Below are positions 24,918-35,800 of a DNA stretch of 64,000 bases, one piece after another. The stretch comes from Unio delphinus. Lineage: Eukaryota > Mollusca > Bivalvia > Unionida > Unionidae. A model generated the notes under the pieces. The model was not told where the DNA came from. It saw only the letters and a program-made list of their open reading frames with translations, and did not search any database. Positions within the stretch are counted from its first letter, which is position 1; each line of letters opens with the position of its first letter. The translations under genes and the position numbers were made by a program. The stretch covers positions 4,021,501 through 4,085,500 of the forward strand of contig JAQISU010000070.1 of assembly GCA_029339505.1 (NCBI GenBank), written 5' to 3'.

Positions 24918-25086
24918 GATTTTCATATAAATGCCCACCAAATGGATTTTCATATAAATGCCCACCAAATGGATTTTCATATAAATGCCCACCAAATGGA
25001 TTTTCATGTGAATGCCCACCAAATGGATTTTCATGTGAATGCACATCAAATGGATTTTCATGTGAATGCACACCAAATGGATTTTC
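24918..25086. repeat. 27-bp tandem repeat, about 6 copies
   Basis: Units contain ATTTTCATATAAATGCCCAC followed by CAAATGG. Later units have TGTG in place of TATA and ACA in place of CCC. The period is a multiple of three, so both strands stay open, but the frames are not genes. Confidence 0.92.
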
Positions 25087-25269
25087 AGTTCATATTCTCT
25101 ATACAATTGTAGGCAAGTTACAAAACTTGATATACCAAGAAAATGTTTCAAATTGGAGTGGCTACCATACATTGGATTTGGCATGGTTTATTCTTGTACA
25201 AGCTGATCCTCATTTTGATATTAAAATATAATTTATAGTATGCTACTTGTGTTCTATAGAATTATGTCT

Positions 25270-25650
25270 CTGTAGCTGCTTGTTTTTTAGGTTTTGTTCA
25301 GCTCACATGACCCTATTTCCTGTACCTGCTTGTTTTTTTAGGTTTTGTTCAGCTCACCTGACCCTAAGGCCTGCACCTGCTTGTTATTTAGGTTTTATTT
25401 AGCCCACCTGAGGGGTCCCAAGTGGTCTAAAGCACTTTCCATTAAGGATCACTGCCATCTCACCTCTGTCTGCATCTACAACAACAACAACAACAACAAA
25501 AGCTCACCTGACCCTAAGGCCTGTACCTGCATGTTATTTAGGTTTTGTTTAGCTCACCTTACCCTAAGGCCTGTACCTGCATGTTATTTAGGTTTTGTTT
25601 AGCTCACCTGACCCTAAGGCCTCTCTGTACCTGCTTGTTTTTTGGGTTTT
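25270..25650. repeat. ~50-bp tandem repeat interrupted by a SINE
   Basis: Units with CTGCTTGTTTTTTAGGTTTT and AGCTCACCTGACCCTAAGGC start near 25276, 25327, 25377, 25527, 25577 and 25631. The 150-bp gap between the third and fourth is one unit plus a ~100-bp SINE insertion. Confidence 0.88.
25411..25500 (+). mobile_element. SINE (type B) with internal deletion, inserted in the array
   Basis: AGGGGTCCCAAGTGGTCTAA, then GGATCACTGCCATCTCACCT and a (CAA)n tail, match the head and tail of the SINE at 29536-29773. The middle (B box and body, about 150 bp) is missing between CTGCAT and CTACAACAAC. It is flanked by agcccacctga and agctcacctga, the expected target duplication, one base diverged. Because the host is a tandem repeat, the empty site is visible in neighbouring units. 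Confidence 0.75.
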
Positions 25651-26200
25651 GTTTAGCTAATATGCTCTTTGAAAATTTATTGGGGGTGGGTGAAAAAACT
25701 TGTTTTCATTTAAACTGCTGAGCCAGGAACCAATTTTTCACAAATGCTGTATCGACATTCTTTCCAGTGTGTTCCTCAGACAATGGTATGGCTTCCATGG
25801 CAATGAAATAAAAATCCCATTTTCAGCATCTCTAGAATTACCAGATTTTATCAAACTTTGTACAAATCATTTTTTTTTTTATCAAAATTCTATGTACATG
25901 TACATGTATATCAAAATAATGATGCCCATTCCTTTGCATCCAGGTGGAAAACCTTGATAGAACAGCTGAACAAATTTTGTTGAAAGGTAGTAGGAATGTT
26001 TCTGTGTCAGAATTTTGATGAGGTTTAACAACCTGTTGGACATGCTCTTTCAAAGTTGTGCTTGACTGGCTCCCTCAAGCAGCTATGTTGTTTTGATATT
26101 TGGTTGGAAAACAAACCAATTAAATTTATTTCCTTGCTACCACATAGCTAGAAATGACCCTGACACTCCCCTTATTACAGTATTTGTCTTGCTGTCTAGT
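25651..26200. other. Unannotated stretch
   Basis: No feature recognised apart from a T-run at 25869-25880 and a short GTACAT run near 25893. Confidence 0.45.
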
Positions 26201-26330
26201 CAACATTCCCTCTAAGGTGCGCAGACTCTCAGCTTATTAGAAAATAAATGCAACACAGCAGTTTCAAAATTTAATGCAAGACAGGAAAATTATTAGAAGG
26301 ACTTTTGTGTCCAGTGTGTGCCTGATGAAT
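26201..26330. mobile_element. Solo end related to the nested hAT MITE
   Basis: CAACATTCCCTCTAAGGTGC at 26201 matches the terminal repeat of the element at 1492-1659 (CAACGTTCCCTCTAAGC) with two differences in the first 16 bases and continues into GCGCAG as that element does. No matching second end is found within about 500 bp, so this is an end fragment or a longer decayed copy. The end coordinate is approximate. Confidence 0.45.
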
Positions 26331-26544
26331 GATATCATACCCACTTGTCTCACTTGTTTTTATCGATTATCTGGTGATTTCAATTCTATGAAAAAGGCAT
26401 GCAATTTACAAAATGTCATGAGTAACCAGATAGGTTTCAGGTAGGTCTCCCACCATTGTAACTTCCTGCTAATGCTGAAGACAGCATACTATTACATGTA
26501 CATACATTTCAAAAGGATTGCCCACTTTAATTTCATCACATCAC

Positions 26545-28110
26545 TCTCATTATAATGCCATTCATGTGAACCTAGATTATACAACAGCCTTACAACTGTT
26601 TATTGTCTCATGATAATGCCATCCATGGGAACCTAGATTATACAACAGCTTTACAACTGTTTATTGTCTCATTATAATGCCATCCATGGGAACCTAGATT
26701 ATACAACAGCCTTACAACTGTTTATTGTCTCATTATAATGCCAACCATGGGAACCTAGATTATACAACAGCCTTACAACTGTTTATTGTCTCATTATAAT
26801 GCCATTCATGTGAACCTAGATTATACAACAGCCTTATAACTATTTATTTTCTCGTTATAATGCCATCCATGGATTTCTTTTTTGGAGACTAGAATATACT
26901 GCCTTACACAGTGTTTACTGTCACACACATGTAATGCTATCCATGAGAGACTATAGAGCATACTGATTTCTACGGTGTTTATTGTCTTGTACACGTAATG
27001 CTGTCCATGGAAGCCTAAAGTAAGTATACTGCCTTGCACAGTATTTGTCTTATTATAAGACTCTGTCCATAGGAGACTAGAATATACTGCCTTGCACAGT
27101 GTTTGTTTTCTTGTACACATAATGCTGTCCATAAGAGACTATAGAGTATACAGCTTTCTACAGTGTTTATTGTCTTGTACACGTAATGCTGTCCATGGGA
27201 GACTATAGAGTATACTGCTTTCTACATTGTATATTGTCTCATACACATAATGCTGTCTATGGGAGACTATAGAGTATACAGCTTTCTACAGTGTTTATTG
27301 TCTCGTACATGTAATGCTGTCTGTGGGAGACTATAGAGTATACAGCTTTCTAAAGTGTTTATTGTCACATACATGTAATGCTGTCCATGGGAGACTATAG
27401 AGTATACTGCTTTCTACAGTGTTTATTGTTTCGTACATGTAATGCTGTCTATGGGAGACTATAGAGTATACAGCTTTCTACAGTGTTTATTGTCTCATAC
27501 ACATAATGCTGTCTATGGGAGACTATAGAGTATACTGCTTTCTACAGTGTTTATTGTCTCATACACATAATGCTGTCCATGGGAGTCGCGAGTATACAGC
27601 GTTGTATACTGTTTATTGTCTCGCTATAATAAGGTCCATGGGAATTGCGAGTATACATCGTTGTATACTGTTTATTGTCTCGCTATAATAAAGTCCATGA
27701 GAGTCGCGAGTATACATCGTTGTATACTGTTTATTGTCTCGCTATAATAAGGTCCATGGGAGTCGCGAGTATACATCGTTGTTTACTGTTTATTGTCTCG
27801 CTATAATAAGGTCCATGGGAGTTGCGAGTATACATCATTGTATACTGTTTATTGTCTCGCTATAATAAGGTCCATGGGAGTCGCGAGTATACATCGTTGT
27901 ATACTGTTTATTGTCTCGCTATAATAAGGTCCATTGGAGTCGTGATTATACATCGTTGTATACTGTTTATTGTCTCGCGATAATAAGGTCCATGGGAGCT
28001 ATGAGTATACTGCATTAAACATTGTCTATTGTCTCATTATCTGCTGTCAGCTATTCTGTCGTATACAGTGTTAAAATTTGTCATTATAATGTTGTCCATG
28101 GGGAAAGTAC
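26545..28110. repeat. ~58-63-bp satellite with three subfamilies
   Basis: About 25 units share a core CCATGGGA...CTGTTTATTGTCTC. 26545-26860 has units with CCTAGATTATACAACAGCCT. 26860-27560 has units with GAGACTATAGAGTATACTGC and TTTCTACAGTGTTTATTGTC. 27560-28010 has 58-bp units with GTCGCGAGTATACATCGTTG and CGCTATAATAAGGTCCATGG. Each block is more alike inside than between blocks, so one ancestral array has differentiated along its length. The array ends at the AT microsatellite. Confidence 0.9.
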
Positions 28111-28117
28111 AAAATAC

Positions 28118-28119
<2 letters not shown>

Positions 28120-28182
<63 letters not shown>
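28120..28182. repeat. (AT)n microsatellite
   Basis: A pure AT run of about 62 bases at the edge of the satellite. Confidence 0.97.
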
Positions 28183-28185
<3 letters not shown>

Positions 28186-28297
28186 TTTTCCATTTTTACT
28201 TCTGCACTTTAAAGGGATTAAGCTTTTTGTTCTTGTGTAGACAAGAAGGGCAGATTTCTGTGCTCGAGTTACATATGAAAGAACATTGCCAAGCACA

Positions 28298-28480
28298 TAA
28301 AATGAGGCATACCAGCACACTGGAATTAAAACGAGGCATACCAGCAAACTGGAATTAAAATGAGGCATACAAGCAAACTGGAATTAAAATGAGGCATACA
28401 AGCAAACTGGAATTAAAATGAGGCATACCAGCAAGCTGGAATTAAAATGATAAAATGAGGCATACCAGCAAACTGGAATT
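28298..28480. repeat. 29-bp tandem repeat, about 6 copies
   Basis: Units contain AAATGAGGCATACCAGCAAA and CTGGAATTA. One unit has a short ATAAAATG duplication. Confidence 0.92.
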
Positions 28481-28489
28481 AGAGGAATT

Positions 28490-29524
28490 GAAAAACCTAC
28501 CAGTTGGAGGAGCTAATGTCTCAGAGAAACAAGTGGGGGGGGGGGGGACAATGAAATATCTAGCCATATCTTTGTAAAATTAATCAGTTATTTCCTGACC
28601 TTTTGAGAAGAGCAGAGGATACAATGAATTATCCAAAAACAATATTGGGGAAAAAAACCACTCCGAGCGAGAGACTCATAAAAAAGAAGATGGGGGGAAG
28701 AGGAATTTAACAGGGAAAGAATAGAAAGCTTCTGCAGGAAACTTTTTGGGTCCATGTATGATGGCACTAAACTCTCAAGAGACTGAAGTAGAAAGTGCAG
28801 AAGGGGGAAGTACAAGGAGTAGCGCAGGAAGGGTGCAGGAGAAGGGGAAATAGTACAAGAAGCACCACAGGAAGAGTGCAGGAGGGAAAAAGAAAGGAGA
28901 ATAGATAACAGAAATGTATGCCGATGAGTACAAGGAACTTCTCATTAAAAGGAAACTGTCACATTAGGAAATTAACGATCATATGATGGAATAAAAAATA
29001 ACATTTGTTAATAGGCCAAATTCATTATTAATTTATGAGTTAAGTGTAATTGGAGGATTTCAATCCATAAATTGCTTGAATTGTTTTATTTATTATTAAT
29101 AAATGTATTGATTAAATTGTTATATATTTTACCTTCAGTTGTTCATGTATTTAGGCTGTGGGCATTGTTAACCTTGGGGGTGGGGGGGCAGGGGGGGCTT
29201 TTGAGTCAGTTAAAATTTAAATCTCCATCTTTCTGCTATATTAGTCCTATGCCATAAATTCAATGGAATCGGTTGCAGAATTACAAAGCTTATGATAATG
29301 TAAGTAATTGACTTCTAGATCTACCATTATTTTTAAAAACACTAATTGACTTCGCAACTGAGCTTTGAGATACTTTCAATGATTATTAAGTTATTTAAAC
29401 CAAACCACCAACTGCTCTTGGATAGGTTGTACAATGGCAGACATAGTTTTTGGTATAATTTAGTGGTAATGTCTCTTGTCAGCCTGATCTACTTTAGCAT
29501 AATAAACATACAGATCATGCTTTA
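28490..29524. other. Unannotated stretch
   Basis: Purine-rich DNA with G-runs at 28536-28547 and 29178-29197 and no supportable gene. Confidence 0.45.
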
Positions 29525-29535
29525 CTGATTACTCC

Positions 29536-29773
29536 AGGGGCCCCAAGTCGTCAAATGCGGTCTCCATTATGGATCACTGCCATCTCACCTGTCTGCATGG
29601 GTTCGAGTCTAAGATTTGGCTAATGTAGTTATGTGAGAAAGCTTGCCAGTAGCTTCTCGTGGGTTGGTGGTTCTTTCTGGGGTTTTTCCTGTGTTCTTCC
29701 TCGACCAATAATACTGGCTGCCATGTATAGCCTATGATGTGCTGAAAAATGGAATTAAACACTACAACAACAA
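29536..29773 (+). mobile_element. Full-length tRNA-derived SINE (type B)
   Basis: This 238-bp element is flanked by a perfect 11-bp duplication, ctgattactcc, at 29525-29535 and 29774-29784. The head has an A-box-like GGCCCCAAGTCGTCAAATGC and a B box GCATGGGTTCGAGTC. The body contains GGTTCTTTCTGGGGTTTTTC and a conserved 3' part ATAGCCTATGATGTGCTGAA, ending in TTAAACACTACAACAACAAC. It would be transcribed by Pol III and mobilised by a LINE. Related copies: 25411-25500 (+), 32200-32410 (-), 32698-32855 (-). Confidence 0.88.
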
Positions 29774-29793
29774 CTGATTACTCCTAACAAGCT

Positions 29794-29848
29794 TGCACAG
29801 ACCCAGATCTGCCAGCGCCTTTTGCGACATCAGATCCAGGTCTGTGCA
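29794..29848. other. Hairpin / near-perfect inverted repeat
   Basis: TGCACAGACCCAGATCTG at 29794-29811 is nearly complementary to 29831-29848 (about 16 of 18) around a 19-base GC-rich loop (CCAGCGCCTTTTGCGACAT). It begins about 10 bases after the SINE target duplication. Small foldback or structured RNA; the function is unknown. Confidence 0.6.
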
Positions 29849-30459
29849 ATTTGCAGTTGGACTCGCCTTACACAGGTGTACATACAGTACTGCATACAAA
29901 ATCAGGATCCTGACCATAAATGCATAATTAAGAAACCATGCTATAATGGAGGGCTTTATAATCAATGAGTTCTTTTGATAGACTATTGATGACAAGACAC
30001 AAAGTCTTTGCAATATTGGAACCTGACAATGGTAACCAGGAGTTGGTCCATCTTTGCATACATAGCCATCTCTCATTAGTTGGGAGCCTAATGAGGATCA
30101 TGTCCAGAATTGCAGTTTAGCAAGAATGATAGGAAATGTAATGATCGGTTTTATGACCAGGGGTGGGTGGGTCATACAATAAGTTTAGTAACCACAAGTC
30201 AATCATCATAATAAAGTCATTACTGTAGACCACTTTATGTCATAATTAGCAAGTTTCATATGGTTTTCATTCAAGTCATACTGTTATTACATCAGGTCAG
30301 TACATTGTTTATCTTTAATGCTATATCCAGACTGCATTAAAATGAATGATGGGAGGAAATTAGTATTATTATTGGGGGATTTGTGTTGGTAAATTTGATA
30401 ATTGATTATGCATATTTTTATTTGTTAACTGCCACCATCATGCAAACTTAAAATTGTTG
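29849..30459. other. Unannotated stretch
   Basis: Nothing recognised. Confidence 0.4.
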
Positions 30460-30615
30460 GTAGACAATCCAACTTGTAATCCAAGTGTTGTGGGTTTGAT
30501 ATCTGCCTAGGCCTGATTGCCAAGTGTAACAATGAGAAATGAATGTAGCATCCATTTTCTTGTCATGATATAGCTAATCAAGTTGTTCAAGTGCCATTAA
30601 ACCAACAAAAACAAA
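30460..30615 (+). mobile_element. Probable SINE remnant (tRNA-like head, ATTAAACCAAC tail)
   Basis: TAATCCAAGTGTTGTGGGTT then TGATATC resembles a B box, and the 3' part reads GTTCAAGTGCCATTAAACCA followed by ACAAAAACAAAA. This layout is like tRNA-SINEs of molluscs. I found no clear target duplication, so the limits are approximate. Confidence 0.5.
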
Positions 30616-32195
30616 AGCTAAAAAATATTGTTAGTTTAAAGTCATTTATTGGGGTACATGTGGTACTGTTTGATGACATCAACTATGGCTGTGTAATCTT
30701 ATATCCCTACATTCATTTTTCATCTGAATGAACCAGCAGTTTGCTGGTTTTAGTCTGAGCTGGAGAGTTTATGTATCTGTGTCACCATCACTTGAGAAGG
30801 AATGGGGGAATCAATGCTTACAAAAGTGACTCAAATGTATGCACTGACTTGGCTCTACAGGAGGATGTACCAAACAGCATGGTGGTTCTACTTTTATAAT
30901 ACTATAGGGAGATAGAACAAATGTTCTTTGGCAGATGTTTGTTTGACTAATTTCAGAGTGACTACTTAAGGTAGGTTTATTTGTTACTTTTGCTTGAATA
31001 GTACCCTAATAGAAACTTAAGTTTGGAGAGAGCAGATCAATTTTGTGAATTGTTGGGGATGGGTGGGTGAAGGCATTATGAACAATAACTGGTGAAGTAA
31101 ACATGAAAAATATGACTATTTACAAAATTATAACATTCTGGAACTGCACATTTAAGGAAGAAATTTTGTTTGTGCTCTCCATTAAAAATAAAAGATGGTG
31201 TTGTGAAAAGGAAGGAGGGGTTTAATTGAAGTAGCCAGCGGTTGAGCAGAGAAATATTATCCATGATTTTTGTTGTGTCTGAGAATTTTACCTGGACACA
31301 AGTTTTGTTAATAAGTATGATTTTCATGTATCACTGTAGTGACTAGCAGAATGGATCAGGGATTAGGTTTCTTCAGTTTCTATCTAGTCAGAACAGTTGA
31401 ATATTTTTAGTAAGCGGGGCAATATAATTCCTCAATAGAGGGTCATTGTAATTCCTCAAATGCTGGTTAATGTAATTCCTCAGTAATTGTTTTTGAAATT
31501 GCCTTTGTGGAGAAATGGTTCACTCCACAATAAAACAATTTATTATCTGATGAAATGGGGCCTTTCCCAAGTAGAACATTTTAATTCCTTTATAAGGGGA
31601 TTTGCCATATGGTTTGGTTAGTTCTAATTGAGAATATTTTAAAAGATCAGCAAATAACATACATGGCATCAAGCCTTCATTTTTGTTTTCCTTACAGCTC
31701 CTACATATGATGCTACAGGTTTTTTTTATTAACTCATCTCAATGATGTTGAGGGAAACTTGTTATAATATGTAATTTGTGAGCATTGCTGCATTTCAGTC
31801 ATTCTGTTTTCCTGCATTCAATGAATTGTTTTGGAGTGGGTCTTGAAGCAACTATATGTACTCTTTGAAGTTGTCTAAGTGAGCAAAGTTTGCATTTACA
31901 TGTACATTGTACGTTAGTGTTACAGTCTTGGTTTTTACAAATATACCGTTATACGTGAAAACATGAAATTTTGGTGGGAGAATACATTGATTAGTGCTTC
32001 ACCCTCATATTAAGTAGGTCACAATGACTCATATGCTACCTCACTGAACTTGTATTAAGTAGATATTCAGTTGTACAAAAAAAAGATTCATGAAATTTGA
32101 TTAGGGAATGCATTATAATGAGTAATGCTTCCTCATAAAAAAGATGTGTCAAAGTGACCCATATCCTACACATGTGGGTTGTAGGTTTTTTGTTT
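30616..32195. other. Unannotated stretch
   Basis: AT-rich DNA with no supportable gene. A weak ~33-bp repetition of TAATTCCTCA occurs at about 31425-31480. Confidence 0.45.
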
Positions 32196-32199
32196 AAAG

Positions 32200-32410
32200 T
32201 CAGTTTTCAGCACTTGATGGGAAGGCTATACAGCAGCCAGTAAATTAGTTTGAGGAGGAACCGGGAAAATTCCCCAGAAAATACAACCAATCCAAGGAAA
32301 GCTACTGGCAAGATTTCTCACACACCCACATTGGCTGAGCCCAAGACTTGAACCCACACTGACAAAAGGGAAATGTCAATGATCTGTAAAGGTGAGCCAT
32401 TGGGCCTTAC
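32200..32410 (-). mobile_element. SINE (type B), reverse orientation, diverged
   Basis: Read on the minus strand it has the order of the copy at 29536-29773: GTTCAAGTCTTGGGCTCAGC (B box), GTGGGTGTGTGAGAAATCTT, TTGCCAGTAGCTTTCC, GGTTCCTCCTCAAAC and GCTGTATAGCCTTCC. It is more diverged and has no CAA tail. Confidence 0.7.
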
Positions 32411-32697
32411 ATGGCCCCTTGTTTGACACTTTTTCTGCATCTTGATAAGTGTCGCACTGTCATCACAAAAGTAGGTCATAGTGTCCCACATTTAATGCTT
32501 CATTGATTTGAGTTCAATCTCATGCTGTTTATGACAAACTTGTTGATTGTATGCATCTCTGTTGGCAACACACCCTTACAAAAATGGTCGCCATGATCTA
32601 TATTTCATATTTTATGGGCCTGTGTTTTGCATTGATCTCATGATCATGTCGTTTTCTTTTTTACCACCTGTTATTTTTGTTGGATTTATATTGATTA

Positions 32698-32855
32698 TTC
32701 AGCACATGATAGGCTATACATGGCAGCCAGTATGTCTTGTGGAGGAGGAACCTAGGTAAACTCTGGGAGGAACCACTGACCCACAGGTAGATACCCAATT
32801 ACCCATGTTGGCCTAGCCTGAGACTCAAACCCTTGTGGACAGAGGTGATATATAT
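32698..32855 (-). mobile_element. SINE (type B), reverse orientation, partial
   Basis: On the minus strand it has GGTTTGAGTCTCAGGCTAGG (B box), AACATGGGTAATTGGGTATC, GTTCCTCCCAGAG, GGTTCCTCCTCCACAAG, CTGGCTGCCATGTATAGCCT and ATCATGTGCTG. The last segment matches the 3' body of the full-length copy closely. Confidence 0.75.
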
Positions 32856-32859
32856 ATAT

Positions 32860-35800
32860 ATGATCTGAAAAGATTAGAACCTTTGAACAGTCAGCATTTT
32901 TCACCAGTGAACTCAGTGCTAATAAGATAATCTGATACCCACTAAATGTAGTTGGGGTGCTATCCATGTTCAAAGTGACTGACAGGGTAATGAATTGCTT
33001 GTAACATATCAAGCAGTACTGTTGTAATTGTTTGATAATCAGGTTAAATAAGGGGATTGCCAACTTTTAAGGGCATCAAGACAATGTTTCTATTCATAAT
33101 CATTCTACACCTCTATCTCAAAAGTTTGTCAATGTGACCCATACTTCATTTGTTCCACTGACTTTCCTTAAATTGCATGTTTTTACCATGCTTGAATCAT
33201 GGCCCTATAGGGAATTGGTATGCAGTGTACCTACCTAGAATCCTGAAAGTTTTTGAGGGCATGAATTTTGAGGATTGTCTTAAATCAGTAGTCAATGTGG
33301 CATATATTTTATGTTTCACTAATGCTGGCTTAATTTTTGTTATCCAAAAATATCTTTCTTTTGTAGAGTGGCTAGCATTTCGTTGTGAAAATCATAATAG
33401 TCAGAATTTACATTTTTATAAGTACTGCTTAAACTTGTGATTTGAAAGTGCTAAAAGCTTTTTACTGGTGAGCTGGGTAATTGTAGATTACACTCAGGTC
33501 TCTGGTTAAATCTGCTTATCTCCTTTTCTTTATGGAACAAAAAGAATGTATAGAGACTACTTGTAAACCATTATCCTAAACATTTTAAAAATATTGAAGT
33601 CCATTTGATTTGTTCAGGTGTAAAATCAATATCTGTAATACCTGCATATTACTATTACATCATTCTGTTGCTTATAAAGTGGTTGATAAAGAGTTATTTT
33701 TGATAGATGTAGTTTAGGACTTGTCTAAAATTCCCCCAAATTTTCCTTAACTTTTACAAGAGTTTATCCACACATCTATAAACTTTACTGACATGTATAC
33801 CAAAAATAAATTTATTGCAGACATTTAATAATCTCAAAATTTGCTGTCATATAATGTGCCATCAGATCTGCATTTGTGCATTTTGTTTGCATTAGAACAA
33901 GCAGCATAGACCATGATCATCAGGTTTATGGCAGAAAAGGGGTTTTGTTGTTTTCAGTGCTTGACTTGTTTTATAAATGAGTATAGATGGTAATTTGGCC
34001 CCATTGTGCCATCTCTTATTATCATGGTCAATTGATAATTGCAGTGAAGCCAGTAGGAATAAAAGTTACAGTATTAAACATGCTTGCTAAGCATATTTTC
34101 TAGTACATGTTGATTGGTTGTCAGTTTGACCTTTGTGCCTTTCCTAAGGACACACCAAGACAGGCTGGCCTGACCAAGACAGGCTGGCCTGGGTTGATAT
34201 TGAACCAATTACCATTGTCTTGTGCTCAGTCAGCTGAACTGGAATGGCTTGCCCTGGTGCATACTGCCTTGAAGAGTCTGAAGAATTTCAATGGTTTGTT
34301 GATATGATATTGTGGGGAATTTTTTAGATATTAGAGTTGTCTTCCTTTCCTTAATCAAGCTTGAGTCATAGATGTATTGACTTTTTTTGGACTGGTTTGC
34401 ATTCAGATGTCAGATGTCCAAATTAATTTCATGTATCAGCAATTCCATGAGCCTGTTAACTTGGGATGGAGAGATTTGAATTACCAGGGATTAAGAATGG
34501 TAGGCTTTTGGTTTCAATATTTATTTCATTTATTACCTGTACATTACATTCTTTCAAAGTGAAGAGGATATACATGTACCCATGCACTGTTATATTGGTT
34601 TACATTTACAAGTTAGAATATGAATCATCACAAATGTTTGAGAGAAATAAACTCTATTGTGTTGTGATCCACTGTACAGAAAGAGTCCATACTTAATGGT
34701 AAACTCTGTACAGTACATGTTATGAAAGAAAATCTGCCTTTATATTGACTAAAGTTCTGTACAGTACATGCTATGAAAGAAAATCTGTCTTTGTATTGAC
34801 TAAAATTCTGTAGTGATATTTGTGTTTATAAAATGTATCTGGCAATTCTGGTATAGATTTATTTCCATGCTGTTACCTGGTATTTATATTGAAATAGATT
34901 GATGTTGACTAATTATAACTCCTGTAGTAAAATTAGGGCATATGGTAATGACTAATTAAAAAATGTGTTACCGTGAGAGAGAAGAGCTAATGGGGATTTT
35001 ATTCCTAATATTCTAACTTAATGCCCATGTAAACTTTAAGATGGTCTTTCTTAACATTTTCATACTGGATAAATATTTTACTTTAATAAGAAGTACAAGT
35101 TTAAATAGGTAAATATCTGGTTTATGTGTTTTTAAAATTTAAATGATACGCAAGCATTTCAGCACTCCGGAATTCTACAAATGTTGGGAAATTAAAAACA
35201 TGTACTTAGCTGTTGAAAGTTATAGCACGTAGCAAGTGGATTGGTTTTGACATGACAGAAAGCCAAAATTAGGCTTGTTTTATTGATTTTGCTATATCAA
35301 ATTAGCCTGCAGCATGCGACTGTTTTTATTCAAACATTGGTGCATACTCCAGTAACGATGTTGAAATGTTACGCCATACAGAGTGACACCAGTTGTGATA
35401 TAAAGGAAATTCCAAAAGAGGTCATTATTGTGCAAAATACAGTTGATATTTTTGTCAAGTTGTCAATTCAAGACAATATTTGATCATAATGCCAGACAAA
35501 AATCCCCACACATATTTGTAATGAAAACTGAATGATTATTTTTGATGATACAGAATAATGTGCAATCTGATTAAAATCAGATCTTGGCTGCCCTATGTGA
35601 AGAATTGATAATGACCGCTTACAGGTAAAATTCTGGTGACCTTTGAATTAGTCAATGAAATTGCAGCTTTAAAAAATCTGAATGTGAAACAAATAATTCG
35701 GTACATATTCTTGCTCTTTGTCCACAGTGCTTTGTCTCCATAAGATATAAGAATTAATCTGATTGGTTGATGAAATTATCAACTATGGTAATAACATAGG

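Noticed and set aside
34107..34307. 66-codon frame with a duplicated ACCAAGACAGGCTGGCCTG
   Set aside because: The duplication is only 19 bp, and the frame has no splice context or motif.
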